DNA from: Hyphomicrobiales bacterium
GTDB lineage: Bacteria > Pseudomonadota > Alphaproteobacteria > Rhizobiales > Rhizobiaceae
DNA length: 64,000 nt
Direction of reading: 5' to 3'
Assembly: GCA_900471925.1 (NCBI GenBank)
Contig: UCGV01000012.1
Coordinates: forward strand, 186,001 to 250,000
Shown: piece after piece, positions 7,721 through 15,923 of the stretch
Numbering within the stretch: the first letter of the stretch is position 1
Layout of the letters: each line of letters starts with the position of its first letter
Translations under genes and position numbers: made by a program
The notes under the pieces: generated by a model
The model's database searches: none
What the model was told of the DNA's origin: nothing
Seen by the model: only the letters and a program-made list of their open reading frames with translations

Positions 7721-9166
7721 ATGAGTTCGCTTCTGAAGGTGCTGTTTATTCTGTCGCTTGCTGTCGCCTCATTGGGGACAAGGCCGACTGCTGCCGAGGA
7801 GGCGGGCTCTCCCGGCTTCGTGCAGAAGCATGTCATCGATCTCAAGGCGATGAAGGACCGCCGCATCGTGCGCGTGCTGGTACCCTACAGCAAGACGATC
7901 TACTTCCTCGACAAGGGCCGCCAATATGGCACGGCCGTGCAGTTCGGGCTGGAGCTGGAAAAGGTTCTCAACAAGGACCGCAAGAGGCAGATCGACCATA
8001 TCAATGTCATCTTCGTGCCGGTGTCGCGCAACAGGCTGCTCGGGGCGCTGAATGAGGGCTATGGCGATATCGTCATGGCGAACCTGACGATCACCGACGA
8101 GCGGCTGAAACAGGTGGATTTCGCCGACCCGCTCTATGAGAATGCGCAGGAGGTTCTGGTCGCCGCCCCGAACAGCCCCGCGATCAACAGTCTCGACGAT
8201 CTCTCCGGCCAGCATGTCGCCGTGCGGGCCTCCAGTAGCTATTACGAGCATCTCCTGGCGCGGAACAAGGAATTGGCTGCGGCGGGCAAGCCAGAAATCA
8301 TCATCGACCTGATGGATGAAAGCCTCGAGGACGAAGACCTGATGGAGATGGTCAATGCCGAGCTTCTTCCGTTTACGGTGGTCGATGTCTACAAGGCCGA
8401 TATCTGGACGCATGTCTTCGGCGACATGAAGGTGCGCCACGATATCGTGCTGTCATCGGAGGGCAAGATCGCCTGGGCGATCCGCAAGGATAGCCCGGAG
8501 CTGAAGGCCGAACTCAACGCCTTCGTCGCCACGCACAAGGTGGGCACGACCTTCGGCAATATCCTCAAGAACACGTTCTACAAGCAGGACAAGATCATCA
8601 AGCGCGCCTATTCGCCTGATGATGTCGCCCGTTTCCAGAAGCTCATCGAGATCTTCCGCAAATATGGCGGCACCTATTCCTTCGACTATCTCATGCTGAT
8701 GTCGCAGGGCTATCAGGAATCGCAGCTCGATCAGTCCAGGCGCTCGCCGCGCGGAGCTGTCGGCATCATGCAGATGCTGCCCTCGACGGCGAAAGACAAG
8801 GTGGTGGGCATTACCGGCATCGACAAGGATCCCGATCGCAATGTCGAGGCGGGCGCCAAATATCTGCGCCACCTCATCGATACCTATATCGACGACGAGG
8901 GGCTGACACCCAAGGACCGGCAGCTTTTCGCCTTCGCCGCCTATAATGCGGGGCCCGGCAACCTGCGCAAGTTTCGCGACAAGGCCAAGGCGATGGGGCT
9001 CGATCCCAATGTCTGGTTCGGCAATGTCGAGAACGGCGCTTCCGAGATAGTCGGGCGGGAAACAGTGCAATATGTCAGTAATATCTATAAGTATTACGTG
9101 GCCTATTCGCTGCTCGTCGCGCGCATGGGCGAACGGACGGAGGCCAGCCAGCCCGTCCAGAAATAG
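7721..9166 (+). CDS. MltF-like membrane-bound lytic transglycosylase
   Basis: A 481-residue protein with a signal peptide, a periplasmic solute-binding domain (about residues 45-290; ANLTITDERLKQVDFADPLY is a typical SBP_bac_3 signature) and a C-terminal SLT lysozyme-like domain. The SLT domain shows the catalytic Glu in SQGYQESQLDQ, then RSPRGAVGIMQMLPSTA and FAFAAYNAGPGNLRKF. This architecture is that of MltF, which cleaves peptidoglycan glycan strands with formation of anhydro-muramyl ends. ATG 7721 is preferred over TTG 7718. It follows the sulfatase by about 100 bases, which suggests a shared envelope-remodelling unit. Confidence 0.85.
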   Translation: MSSLLKVLFILSLAVASLGTRPTAAEEAGSPGFVQKHVIDLKAMKDRRIVRVLVPYSKTIYFLDKGRQYGTAVQFGLELEKVLNKDRKRQIDHINVIFVPVSRNRLLGALNEGYGDIVMANLTITDERLKQVDFADPLYENAQEVLVAAPNSPAINSLDDLSGQHVAVRASSSYYEHLLARNKELAAAGKPEIIIDLMDESLEDEDLMEMVNAELLPFTVVDVYKADIWTHVFGDMKVRHDIVLSSEGKIAWAIRKDSPELKAELNAFVATHKVGTTFGNILKNTFYKQDKIIKRAYSPDDVARFQKLIEIFRKYGGTYSFDYLMLMSQGYQESQLDQSRRSPRGAVGIMQMLPSTAKDKVVGITGIDKDPDRNVEAGAKYLRHLIDTYIDDEGLTPKDRQLFAFAAYNAGPGNLRKFRDKAKAMGLDPNVWFGNVENGASEIVGRETVQYVSNIYKYYVAYSLLVARMGERTEASQPVQK

Positions 9167-9185
9167 GATGTGGAAGGAGACTGCC

Positions 9186-9533
9186 ATGCATCTGCAACTG
9201 CTGATGAGTGCCGCCTTTGTCCTGAGCCTGACGGTGCCTGCCTTTGCCAAAGCGCCCGATGATATTGCCGATCTCGTTGGCGCACGCGCGCCGGGTGCGG
9301 AAAGCGAGATGCAGAGCCGCGGCTATGCCGATGTCGGCGGAAACAATACCTGGTGGAACGCGGCGACGAAGGTCTGCGTGCGTATCCATGTCTCGCAGGG
9401 CCACTATCAGGCAATCACCCAGATCAAGGCTTCGGCCTGCGGCCAGCAGGGCGGCAAAGGTGCGAGGCCGGCCGATTGTCCGCCGGACCTTTCACAGGCC
9501 GATCTCTACAAGCATCCGGGCTGCAGCCTGTAG
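9186..9533 (+). CDS. Small secreted protein of unknown function
   Basis: A 115-residue protein with a signal peptide (MHLQLLMSAAFVLSLTVPAFA). The mature part contains NTWWNAATKVCVRIHVSQGHY, a pattern common to small periplasmic proteins of alphaproteobacteria, and four cysteines (KVCVRI, SACGQ, ADCPP, HPGCSL) that could pair in the periplasm. ATG 9186 is preceded by AGGAGA and lies 19 bases after the MltF-like stop, so the two genes are very likely co-transcribed. No function is known. Confidence 0.65.
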   Translation: MHLQLLMSAAFVLSLTVPAFAKAPDDIADLVGARAPGAESEMQSRGYADVGGNNTWWNAATKVCVRIHVSQGHYQAITQIKASACGQQGGKGARPADCPPDLSQADLYKHPGCSL

Positions 9534-9563
9534 AACAGATATCACCTGACGGTGACTTGATGT

Positions 9564-10373
9564 TCACTGCGATGCCGCGGACGGACCAGCCATGCCCTGA
9601 AAGCCCTGCCGCGTCCATTCGTAGACAATGGCATTGGTGCGGAAATTGCCGATCCTCGGCGAGGCGAGATCGAGGATATTGACGATGACGGCCGTCCAGA
9701 CCACCGTCAGCAACAGCACGAGCAAGCGAACCGGCCGGCCTTTCAGCGCGAATTGGTAGCCGACCGAGGCCATGCTGAGCAGCATGACGCCGGCCAGCAG
9801 CCAGAAGACCTGCGGCGGCAGGCGCATATTCATGGCGAAACGCTCCACCGTGCCGGTATCGAAGACATCGTTGACCGAAGCCATCAGCGAGGCGGCAACA
9901 GGGTCCGGCCGCTCCCGCACGATGGCGGTGACGCCGGCCCAGATGGATTGCTGCAGGCGGGACGTATCGCTATTGGCGGCTGCAATCGCATCAGCGTCGA
10001 GACCGGCTTTGACGAAATCCTCGCGCGCCCTCAGATAATCCTCCAGAAGCCCGGCGACCTTGATGGCATCGGGGGTGCCGATGGCGACAGCGCGCAGCCA
10101 TGCGGTGCCGATGGCATTGGCCTCGCTCAGCGTGCCCTCGCGCCGCTCGTTGAAGCGGGCGGTCGAATAGGAGAGCGTCAGGGCCAGGACGAAGGCGAGA
10201 AGGCCGAGCATGCCGGCAACGACGACGCCGACATTTTCCGCCTGGCCGGCGATGCTCGCCTTTCGCGCGGTGCCCAGGCGATAACCGATTTCATGCGCCA
10301 CCAGTTGTACGACCAGCAGGAATGCCGCGGCCGCCAGCACGCTCCATCCGGCAAGATCACGAAGGAAATCCAT
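9564..10373 (-). CDS. DUF4239 (bestrophin-like) membrane protein
   Basis: A 269-residue membrane protein with two N-terminal hydrophobic segments (WSVLAAAAFLLVVQLVA and VVVAGMLGLLAFVLALTLSY) and two C-terminal ones (VFWLLAGVMLLSMASVGYQ and LLVLLLTVVWTAVIVNILDL), separated by a soluble helical region. The pattern STARFNERREGTLSEANAIG after the second helix and the closing NILDLASPRIGNF are characteristic of DUF4239 proteins, which are distantly related to bestrophins. No transport activity has been shown from sequence. Third gene of the operon that starts with the Cys-rich protein. Confidence 0.8.
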   Translation of the reverse strand: MDFLRDLAGWSVLAAAAFLLVVQLVAHEIGYRLGTARKASIAGQAENVGVVVAGMLGLLAFVLALTLSYSTARFNERREGTLSEANAIGTAWLRAVAIGTPDAIKVAGLLEDYLRAREDFVKAGLDADAIAAANSDTSRLQQSIWAGVTAIVRERPDPVAASLMASVNDVFDTGTVERFAMNMRLPPQVFWLLAGVMLLSMASVGYQFALKGRPVRLLVLLLTVVWTAVIVNILDLASPRIGNFRTNAIVYEWTRQGFQGMAGPSAASQ

Positions 10374-10394
10374 CGATACCTCCGATACTGCCGA

Positions 10395-10973
10395 TCACGG
10401 CTTCTTGGTGAAGACGCCGAGATTGTAGAGCTGCACCCGCCGGTTATTGGCGGCCTCCGATTTCTGTCCCTCGATCGGGAAATATTCGCCGACGCCGACG
10501 GCATAGAGACGGCCAGGATCGACGGCGAAGGTGGTCGAGAGGATTTCCTTGATCGCTTCGGCCCGCTGCTGGCTGAGATCGAGATTGTGCTGATCGCTGC
10601 CGGTAGAGCTGGTATGGCCGACGACGAGGAATTTATAGGCCCAGAGGTTCGGGTGGTGCAGGGCATCGGCGATCATGCCGAGCGTGCGGTAGGATTCCGG
10701 CTCGATGGCGACGGAATCGTTGGCAAAGGCAATCTCCACCACCATTTGCGGCAGGCGCGCCACCTTGCTCCAGTTCGGCAGGCCGGACATCTGCTTGCCC
10801 GATCCGTTCATGGCCTCCTGCCGCAGAAGTTCGACGTCGACGATGGGGGCGGCACCCTGCAGCTTGCCGAGGCCATTGATGATGCGCTGCTCGGAAACCT
10901 GCTGCGCCGATGCAAGCGTCGGAATGAAGAGAGCGGCGACAAGGCCGGCGAGGGCGGTTCTTTTCGATATCAT
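10395..10973 (-). CDS. OmpA-family peptidoglycan-associated protein
   Basis: A 192-residue protein. ATG 10973 is preceded by GGAGGTAGG and gives a signal peptide (MISKRTALAGLVAALFIPTLASA). The C-terminal OmpA domain shows VVEIAFANDSVAIEPESYRTL, LVVGHTSSTGSDQHNLDLSQQRAEAI and YFPIEGQKSEAANNRRVQL, matching the peptidoglycan-binding OmpA/Pal fold with the usual conserved Asp and Arg positions. No beta-barrel precedes it, so it is a free periplasmic or inner-membrane-associated anchor. It begins 4 bases after the Cys-rich gene stop and precedes the DUF4239 gene by about 20 bases. Confidence 0.85.
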   Translation of the reverse strand: MISKRTALAGLVAALFIPTLASAQQVSEQRIINGLGKLQGAAPIVDVELLRQEAMNGSGKQMSGLPNWSKVARLPQMVVEIAFANDSVAIEPESYRTLGMIADALHHPNLWAYKFLVVGHTSSTGSDQHNLDLSQQRAEAIKEILSTTFAVDPGRLYAVGVGEYFPIEGQKSEAANNRRVQLYNLGVFTKKP

Positions 10974-10977
10974 GATC

Positions 10978-11400
10978 CTACCTCCAACCCGCATCCGTGA
11001 TCGTCTGGCTGCACTGGCTGCTGATCGTTTTCGTCTTGCCGGCAAGACATGCGAGGATATAGCCGTCGCCCTTCACGCCATTGCAGCGCCGCGCCATATC
11101 GGTGGCGCAGACCTTGCGATAGGAAGACTGCGCCTGCTCGCGCTTCTGGATCGAGGCGGAAACGCTTGCGAGCGTCGACGTGCAGGTCGGCGAGACCTTG
11201 GTGGAATTCTGCGCCAGGCAATCGGCAATCCTGTTATTGCCGAGGTTCAGCCCCTTGCAGAGCTTCTTGATATCGCCGCCGCAATCCTTTGCCAGCACGG
11301 TGATCGCGTCGGCATAGCTGATCGTTTCGGCCCTTGCGGCGCCCGCATAGACGATGGCGGCAATGGCCGCCGCACCCATCAGTCTCCATCCTGAAGGCAT
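10978..11400 (-). CDS. Secreted cysteine-rich protein (GLG1-like repeats)
   Basis: A 140-residue exported protein. ATG 11400 follows AGAAGGG and gives a signal peptide ending in GAARA. The mature part has regularly spaced cysteines in two units: CGGDIKKLCKGLN...IADCLAQN...SPTC and CATDMARRCNGVK...ILACLAGK...SSQC. This C-x7-C...DC/AC...C pattern resembles Cys-rich GLG1 repeats. It heads the minus-strand operon with the OmpA-like and DUF4239 genes, and site C of the shared motif lies 75 bases upstream. Function unknown; a disulfide-stabilised periplasmic protein is inferred. Confidence 0.7.
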   Translation of the reverse strand: MPSGWRLMGAAAIAAIVYAGAARAETISYADAITVLAKDCGGDIKKLCKGLNLGNNRIADCLAQNSTKVSPTCTSTLASVSASIQKREQAQSSYRKVCATDMARRCNGVKGDGYILACLAGKTKTISSQCSQTITDAGWR

Positions 11401-11475
11401 GTCTGCACCCTTCTGCCATGGCCGCCGGAATGGCGTCCCCTCTGGTGTCATCAATGCAGATCGGGAGAGGCGGGA

Positions 11476-11505
11476 TAAGTACGTTACCGTAAACTCGCTG
11501 TAAAT
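11476..11505 (-). promoter_or_regulatory. Envelope-operon motif, site C (before Cys-rich/OmpA operon)
   Basis: Read toward the Cys-rich gene, TTTAC is followed after six bases by TTTACGGTAACGTACTT. Same core and orientation as sites A, B and D; 75 bases separate it from the start codon. Confidence 0.65.
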
Positions 11506-11544
11506 CGGCGGGTCGGGCCAGTTACACGCTTGCCGGTGGCGGCG

Positions 11545-11574
11545 TTTACTTCTCCGTTTACAGTAACGTACTTA
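11545..11574 (+). promoter_or_regulatory. Envelope-operon motif, site D (before DUF1254 gene)
   Basis: TTTAC, seven bases, then TTTACAGTAACGTACTT, oriented toward the DUF1254 gene 121 bases downstream. Sites C and D lie 40 bases apart back to back in one 295-base divergent intergenic region. Confidence 0.65.
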
Positions 11575-11695
11575 CGAAAACTGCCGCCATATGGTTCGTT
11601 TTTTCCCGGGGCGCTCTGCAGCTCTCAAGACCACGGCGGCTACGCCGTGACCGGACATCGGGCTGCGGGGCATTCATTCCATTGGGGGGAGAAAC

Positions 11696-13189
11696 ATGAT
11701 AATCCGATTTGACCGGTTCGGGCCTCAGAGCCCGTTGCGCATGACCGTATCCTGCGCTTTCCTGGCGCTTGCGTCGCTGGCCGTTCCGGCCGCGTCGTCT
11801 GCCGTTGCTGCGACGCTGACGGAGGAGGAAGCGCATACCATCGGTATCGAAGCCTATGTCTATTTCTATCCGCTGATATCGATGGATATCACGCGCAGGC
11901 AATTGACCAACATCGAAGCCAGCGAAGGCGCTATCGGCGGCCCGGCCAACCAGTTTGCCAATGTCCGCACGTTTCCGCCGGCAGACCTGAAGGCGGTGGT
12001 TCGGCCGAATTTCGATACGCTCTATTCCAGCGGATGGCTGGATCTGACGAAAGAGCCCGTCGTCGTTACCGCACCCGACACGGGCGGGCGCTACTACCTG
12101 CTGCCGATGCTGGATATGTGGACGGATGTTTTCGCCGTGCCCGGCTGGCGAACGACGGGAACGGCGGAGGCTCATTTCCTGGTCGCGTCACCCGGCTGGA
12201 GGCCGGAGCTTCGCGACACGTTCGGCGAGTTCAAGCTGCCTGAAGGCACCGAGAGGATCGATGCTCCGACGCCCTATGTCTGGATCATCGGGCGCACCAA
12301 GACCGATGGTCCCAGCGACTACGATGCCGTTCACAAGATCCAGGACGGCTACAAGATCACGCCACTGTCGCAATGGGGCCAAGACGCCCAGAAGGCCGAG
12401 TTCAAGCCCGATCCCTCCGTGGACATGAAGACGCCGCCGAAAACGCAAACCGATACAGCTTCGGCGGGCGCATATTTCGCCTATGCCGCCGAACTGCTGA
12501 AGTTTAATCCACCGCACAGCACCGATCAGCCGATCATTGCCCGCATGAAGCGGATCGGCATCGAGCCCGGCAAGAGCTTCGATCTTTCCAAGGCCGATCC
12601 CATTATCCAGAAGGCACTGGCGACGGCGCCGCAGGACGCGCAGGCGCTGATGGGCTGGAAGCTGAAGACCCTGGCGCGGGTTGCGAACGGCTGGTCGATG
12701 AATACCGATACGATGGGCGTCTACGGCAATTACTACCTGAAGCGGGCGATCGTGGCGCAACAGGGGCTTGGCGCCAATCTGCCAGAAGACGCCATCTATC
12801 CGCTGAATCTTGGGGATGAAAACGGTAACCCGCTGGATGGACGGAGCAATTACACGCTCCATTTCGAAAAGGAAAACATCCCACCGGTCAACGCCTTCTG
12901 GTCGGTCACCCTCTATGACAATGACGGCTTCCAGGTCGCCAATCCGCTCAATCGTTTCGCCGTCAGCAGCTGGATGCCGTTCCAGTTCAATGCCGACGGA
13001 TCGCTCGATCTCTATTTCCAGACGGAAAGCCCCGGCAAGGACAAGGAATGGAACTGGCTGCCGGCGCCGAACGGCCCCTATAATCTCACGATGCGGCTCT
13101 ATGCACCGAAAGGCACCGCGCTGATCGGCAAGTGGAACCCGCCGCCAGTGACGCGTGCGGCTCCGGCGGCTTCGCTCTCCGCTCAGTGA
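11696..13189 (+). CDS. DUF1254/DUF1214 domain exported protein
   Basis: A 497-residue protein with an N-terminal signal region (SCAFLALASLAVPAASSAVAA). The DUF1254 domain is recognisable from about residue 45 (EAYVYFYPLISMDITRRQL, VVRPNFDTLYSSGWLDL, YYLLPMLDMWTDVFAVPG) and the C-terminal DUF1214 domain from FWSVTLYDNDGF and ending GPYNLTMRLYAPK. Proteins with this pair are widespread and uncharacterised. The gene is monocistronic by spacing, is preceded by GGGGGAGAAAC and carries shared motif site D upstream. A periplasmic location is inferred; no catalytic residues can be proposed. Confidence 0.85.
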   Translation: MIIRFDRFGPQSPLRMTVSCAFLALASLAVPAASSAVAATLTEEEAHTIGIEAYVYFYPLISMDITRRQLTNIEASEGAIGGPANQFANVRTFPPADLKAVVRPNFDTLYSSGWLDLTKEPVVVTAPDTGGRYYLLPMLDMWTDVFAVPGWRTTGTAEAHFLVASPGWRPELRDTFGEFKLPEGTERIDAPTPYVWIIGRTKTDGPSDYDAVHKIQDGYKITPLSQWGQDAQKAEFKPDPSVDMKTPPKTQTDTASAGAYFAYAAELLKFNPPHSTDQPIIARMKRIGIEPGKSFDLSKADPIIQKALATAPQDAQALMGWKLKTLARVANGWSMNTDTMGVYGNYYLKRAIVAQQGLGANLPEDAIYPLNLGDENGNPLDGRSNYTLHFEKENIPPVNAFWSVTLYDNDGFQVANPLNRFAVSSWMPFQFNADGSLDLYFQTESPGKDKEWNWLPAPNGPYNLTMRLYAPKGTALIGKWNPPPVTRAAPAASLSAQ

Positions 13190-13288
13190 CAAGCTGAAAT
13201 CATCGGAATCCCTCGGGCGCGCCATGATCCTTAGCGCGTCCGCCAAGCCTTTCTTTTTCATCGACAGGACGGCCCGCCTAAGGCGTGC

Positions 13289-14146
13289 TCAGAGCGGCGC
13301 CGTCATCGCGGCCCAAGCAGCCCTGCCGAGCCTCGCATCGGCTTCATCCGTACCGCCATGGGCATGAAGGCGCGAGCGAGGGGTGGTCTCGCCGGGAAGC
13401 AGAATGCGATGGCCGGCCTCGATGTCCACGAGCAGTGACACTTTCCGGCCGCTCTCCTGCCGACGGCGGCCCAGATCACGGGCGAAGCGCTCGGATGGCC
13501 AAAGCGCGTCGTCGCCGCCTGCCACGAGCACGAGTTCCGCGGCGGTTTTTTCGACCGGGATCCGTGCCCGTCGCAGCGTTTCCTCTTCCGTCTCAAGGCA
13601 CCGTTCGAAGAAGGGACGATAGGATACGAGCCCATCGCGGTATTGCCGTTCCCAGTTCTGAATAGCGGGCACGAAATCCAGAGGCTTGCCCTGCCAAGAC
13701 CAGGACGAACGTTCGGGCCAATCCATCCCATCCTTGCCGGGGCCGATGTTTCCCCAGACGAGAGAACTCGGGCTGATCGCAATGACGGCATTCACGCGCG
13801 GGTCGAGGGTCGCGACAAGCAGGGCGGCCTCGGCACCCTTCGACGTGCCGATGAAGACGATGCGCCGGCATCCACGTTCGATCAGGTAATCCGTGGCATA
13901 GCAGAAGGTCTCCAGGGGGATCTCGCAGATGCCGGGTGACTGGTCCGGACCGCCGAACCATTTCAGCGCGAGAGCCTGCGCGCCGGCCCGTGCGAAAAGG
14001 GCGGCGCGGTCGGTATCGACCCTGCCACTGGAACCACCGAGCACGACAACACCAGTCGCGCCGGCATCGCGGGCGGAGATGAAGGCGCCGTTGACACGGC
14101 CGTCCAGCCACTCGATTTCACTTTCGTCCATCGCACCCGTTACCAT
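13289..14146 (-). CDS. Acyl-CoA thioesterase/BAAT C-terminal-like hydrolase
   Basis: An alpha/beta hydrolase of about 285 residues resembling the C-terminal domain of bile acid-CoA:amino acid N-acyltransferase and acyl-CoA thioesterases. The nucleophile elbow is FIGTSKGAEAALLVA (Ser), followed by VNAVIAISPSSLVWG; the acid is probably in LVAGGDDALWPSE and the His in EAGHRILLPGE. ATG 14146 is used; ATG 14131 is an alternative and neither ribosome binding site is strong. The frame continues much further upstream but that part is antisense to the methyltransferase gene. Physiological substrate unknown. Confidence 0.75.
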   Translation of the reverse strand: MVTGAMDESEIEWLDGRVNGAFISARDAGATGVVVLGGSSGRVDTDRAALFARAGAQALALKWFGGPDQSPGICEIPLETFCYATDYLIERGCRRIVFIGTSKGAEAALLVATLDPRVNAVIAISPSSLVWGNIGPGKDGMDWPERSSWSWQGKPLDFVPAIQNWERQYRDGLVSYRPFFERCLETEEETLRRARIPVEKTAAELVLVAGGDDALWPSERFARDLGRRRQESGRKVSLLVDIEAGHRILLPGETTPRSRLHAHGGTDEADARLGRAAWAAMTAPL

Positions 14147-14203
14147 ACTGACATCTTGTTGAATTATCGGATGGTTCTCGACTGTCACCGAGCGGAGCCT
14201 ATC

Positions 14204-14989
14204 ATGGTCGGCAATGAGCGAGAACGGGCCGGGGCCTCTTTCGAGGAGGCTGATGTCGTTGCCAATTACGTCTACCGACCGCCATATCCCGGGGCCGTCT
14301 GCGAGCGGCTGCTTGCCATTGCGCCTAGGCATGATTGCGTGCTCGACATAGGCTGCGGGCCGGGCAAGATTTCGCGGCCTCTTGCAAGGCATTTCGGCAA
14401 GGTGATCGCTGTCGATCCCTCGCGCCACATGATCGGGCTCGGCCAGAAGCTGGAGAACGGGCGGGCGCGCAATCTTCACTGGATCGTCGGTTTTGCCGAG
14501 GATACCGACATAACCGATCGCCCCGATCTCATCGTTGCCGCCGCAAGCATTCACTGGATGGATCACAAGCGCCTCTTCCCAAGGCTGAAGACCTATGCTG
14601 CTGCCGATCATCGGATGGCCGTCATCTCAGGGGATGTACCCTATCAGCCGGCATGGGAGGCCGACTGGCAATCCTTTCTGACCAAATGGGTTCCGGCGAT
14701 CACGGGCGAGGCGTTCGATCCCGCCAGCAAGCAGGAGAGCTGGTCGTCCTACGGGACGTTCCTCGATATCGAGGGCACGGAACATGTGCTCTCCGCGCCC
14801 TATGAGCAGAGCGTCGAAGATTTCATTGCCTGCCAGCATTCGCGCGATACGTTTGCGCCATCGCGTCTCACCGGCAGGATGGAAGCGTTCGATGCAGAGC
14901 TCAGCGAGATGCTTGCGCCCTATGCCAGCGAGGGCAAACTTGACTTCACCGTCAGGACGAAACTGGTCTGGGGCACGATCATTCCATGA
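14204..14989 (+). CDS. SAM-dependent class I methyltransferase
   Basis: A 261-residue methyltransferase. Motif I is CVLDIGCGPGKISRPLA near residue 50, followed by the acidic end of strand 2 (VIAVDPSRHMIGLG) and motif IV region (DLIVAAASIHWMD), typical of the Methyltransf_11 group. ATG 14204 is chosen because GGAG lies 6 bases upstream; the upstream in-frame codons lack a site. The acceptor substrate cannot be predicted. It is divergent from the acyltransferase-like hydrolase gene with about 57 bases between starts. Confidence 0.8.
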   Translation: MVGNERERAGASFEEADVVANYVYRPPYPGAVCERLLAIAPRHDCVLDIGCGPGKISRPLARHFGKVIAVDPSRHMIGLGQKLENGRARNLHWIVGFAEDTDITDRPDLIVAAASIHWMDHKRLFPRLKTYAAADHRMAVISGDVPYQPAWEADWQSFLTKWVPAITGEAFDPASKQESWSSYGTFLDIEGTEHVLSAPYEQSVEDFIACQHSRDTFAPSRLTGRMEAFDAELSEMLAPYASEGKLDFTVRTKLVWGTIIP

Positions 14990-15011
14990 TCGGCCCTGGA
15001 CCGGATGCGCC

Positions 15012-15770
15012 TCACAGCCGCAGACTGTCGTCCAGCCAGACCCGGAAGCCGCCGCGGAAGGCATTGTCATTGTTGCCGCGCCGGCACTTGGGCGGCAGGT
15101 CCTTCAGCTTGTCCACATTGCCGCCGCCGATGACGATATAGTCGGGCAGCAGGGCAGCGGCGAGGCGGTCGGACACGTCGAAGACGGATTTCCGCCACCT
15201 GTTCTTGCCGCGCCCCTCCAGGCCGCGCTCGCCGACATAATCCTCGAAGGTCGCCTTCTTGTAAGGCATATGCGCCAGTTCCAATGGCAGACAGACATTG
15301 TCGGCGATCATGGCCGAGCCGAGACCGGTGCCGAGACCGAGGAAGAGCATACGGCCCGACTCGTAGCTGCCGATCGCCTGCATCAGCGCGTCATTGACCA
15401 TGCGTACCGGCTTGCCCAATGCCTTTTCGAAATCGAAGCCCTTCCAGCCCGGGCCGAGATTGAAGGGATCGGCGGCGGGGCGGTGGGCGGTGACGGGGCC
15501 GGGATAGCCCATGGCGATGACATCATAGTGCCAGTCGGCGGTAAGCTCGGTCAGGGCCGAGACCATTTTCGCCGCCGACATGGCGCGGCCGGATGCGACC
15601 GAACGTCGCTCGCTGCCGCTGGAAAGCTCGGCCTTCACATGCGAGCCGCCGATATCGACGGCGAGCACGACGCGGCCGGAAGGCGCTGCCGACGGCTCTG
15701 CACTATCCGCCTTGGGCTTGCTGCGCTCGCGCGTACGCTTTGCATCAGCCGGTTCCACCATATCCGCCAT
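15012..15770 (-). CDS. ROK family sugar kinase, polyphosphate glucokinase-like
   Basis: A 252-residue ROK/actin-fold kinase. The phosphate 1 motif is VVLAVDIGGSHVKAEL (about residues 34-49), the catalytic Asp lies in VRMVNDALMQAIG and the adenosine-type loop in FLGLGTGLGSAMI. The zinc-binding CxCGxxGCxE motif of repressor-type ROK proteins is absent and there is no HTH domain, so this is an enzyme; the layout is closest to polyphosphate/ATP glucokinases. The N-terminal 30 residues are charged and low complexity. It is divergent from the GH15 glucoamylase gene, suggesting that glucose released there is phosphorylated by this kinase. Confidence 0.75.
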   Translation of the reverse strand: MADMVEPADAKRTRERSKPKADSAEPSAAPSGRVVLAVDIGGSHVKAELSSGSERRSVASGRAMSAAKMVSALTELTADWHYDVIAMGYPGPVTAHRPAADPFNLGPGWKGFDFEKALGKPVRMVNDALMQAIGSYESGRMLFLGLGTGLGSAMIADNVCLPLELAHMPYKKATFEDYVGERGLEGRGKNRWRKSVFDVSDRLAAALLPDYIVIGGGNVDKLKDLPPKCRRGNNDNAFRGGFRVWLDDSLRL

Positions 15771-15923
15771 GTCTTTTTCCTCTCCGGGCCGTGCCCTCGA
15801 TCTTTCCCCCGGTGCTTATCCGGCACAAGATCGGCGTCGACTGTCAAGCCCGGTATATTGCGGATCGCTTAATTTCATCTCAGGATGGGGTGCAAGAAGA
15901 ACACCGCGAGCGGAGGAACAGCA

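Noticed and set aside
14147..14611. N-terminal extension of the BAAT-like hydrolase frame by about 155 codons
   Set aside because: It runs antisense to the methyltransferase gene; the family-like sequence starts at 14146.
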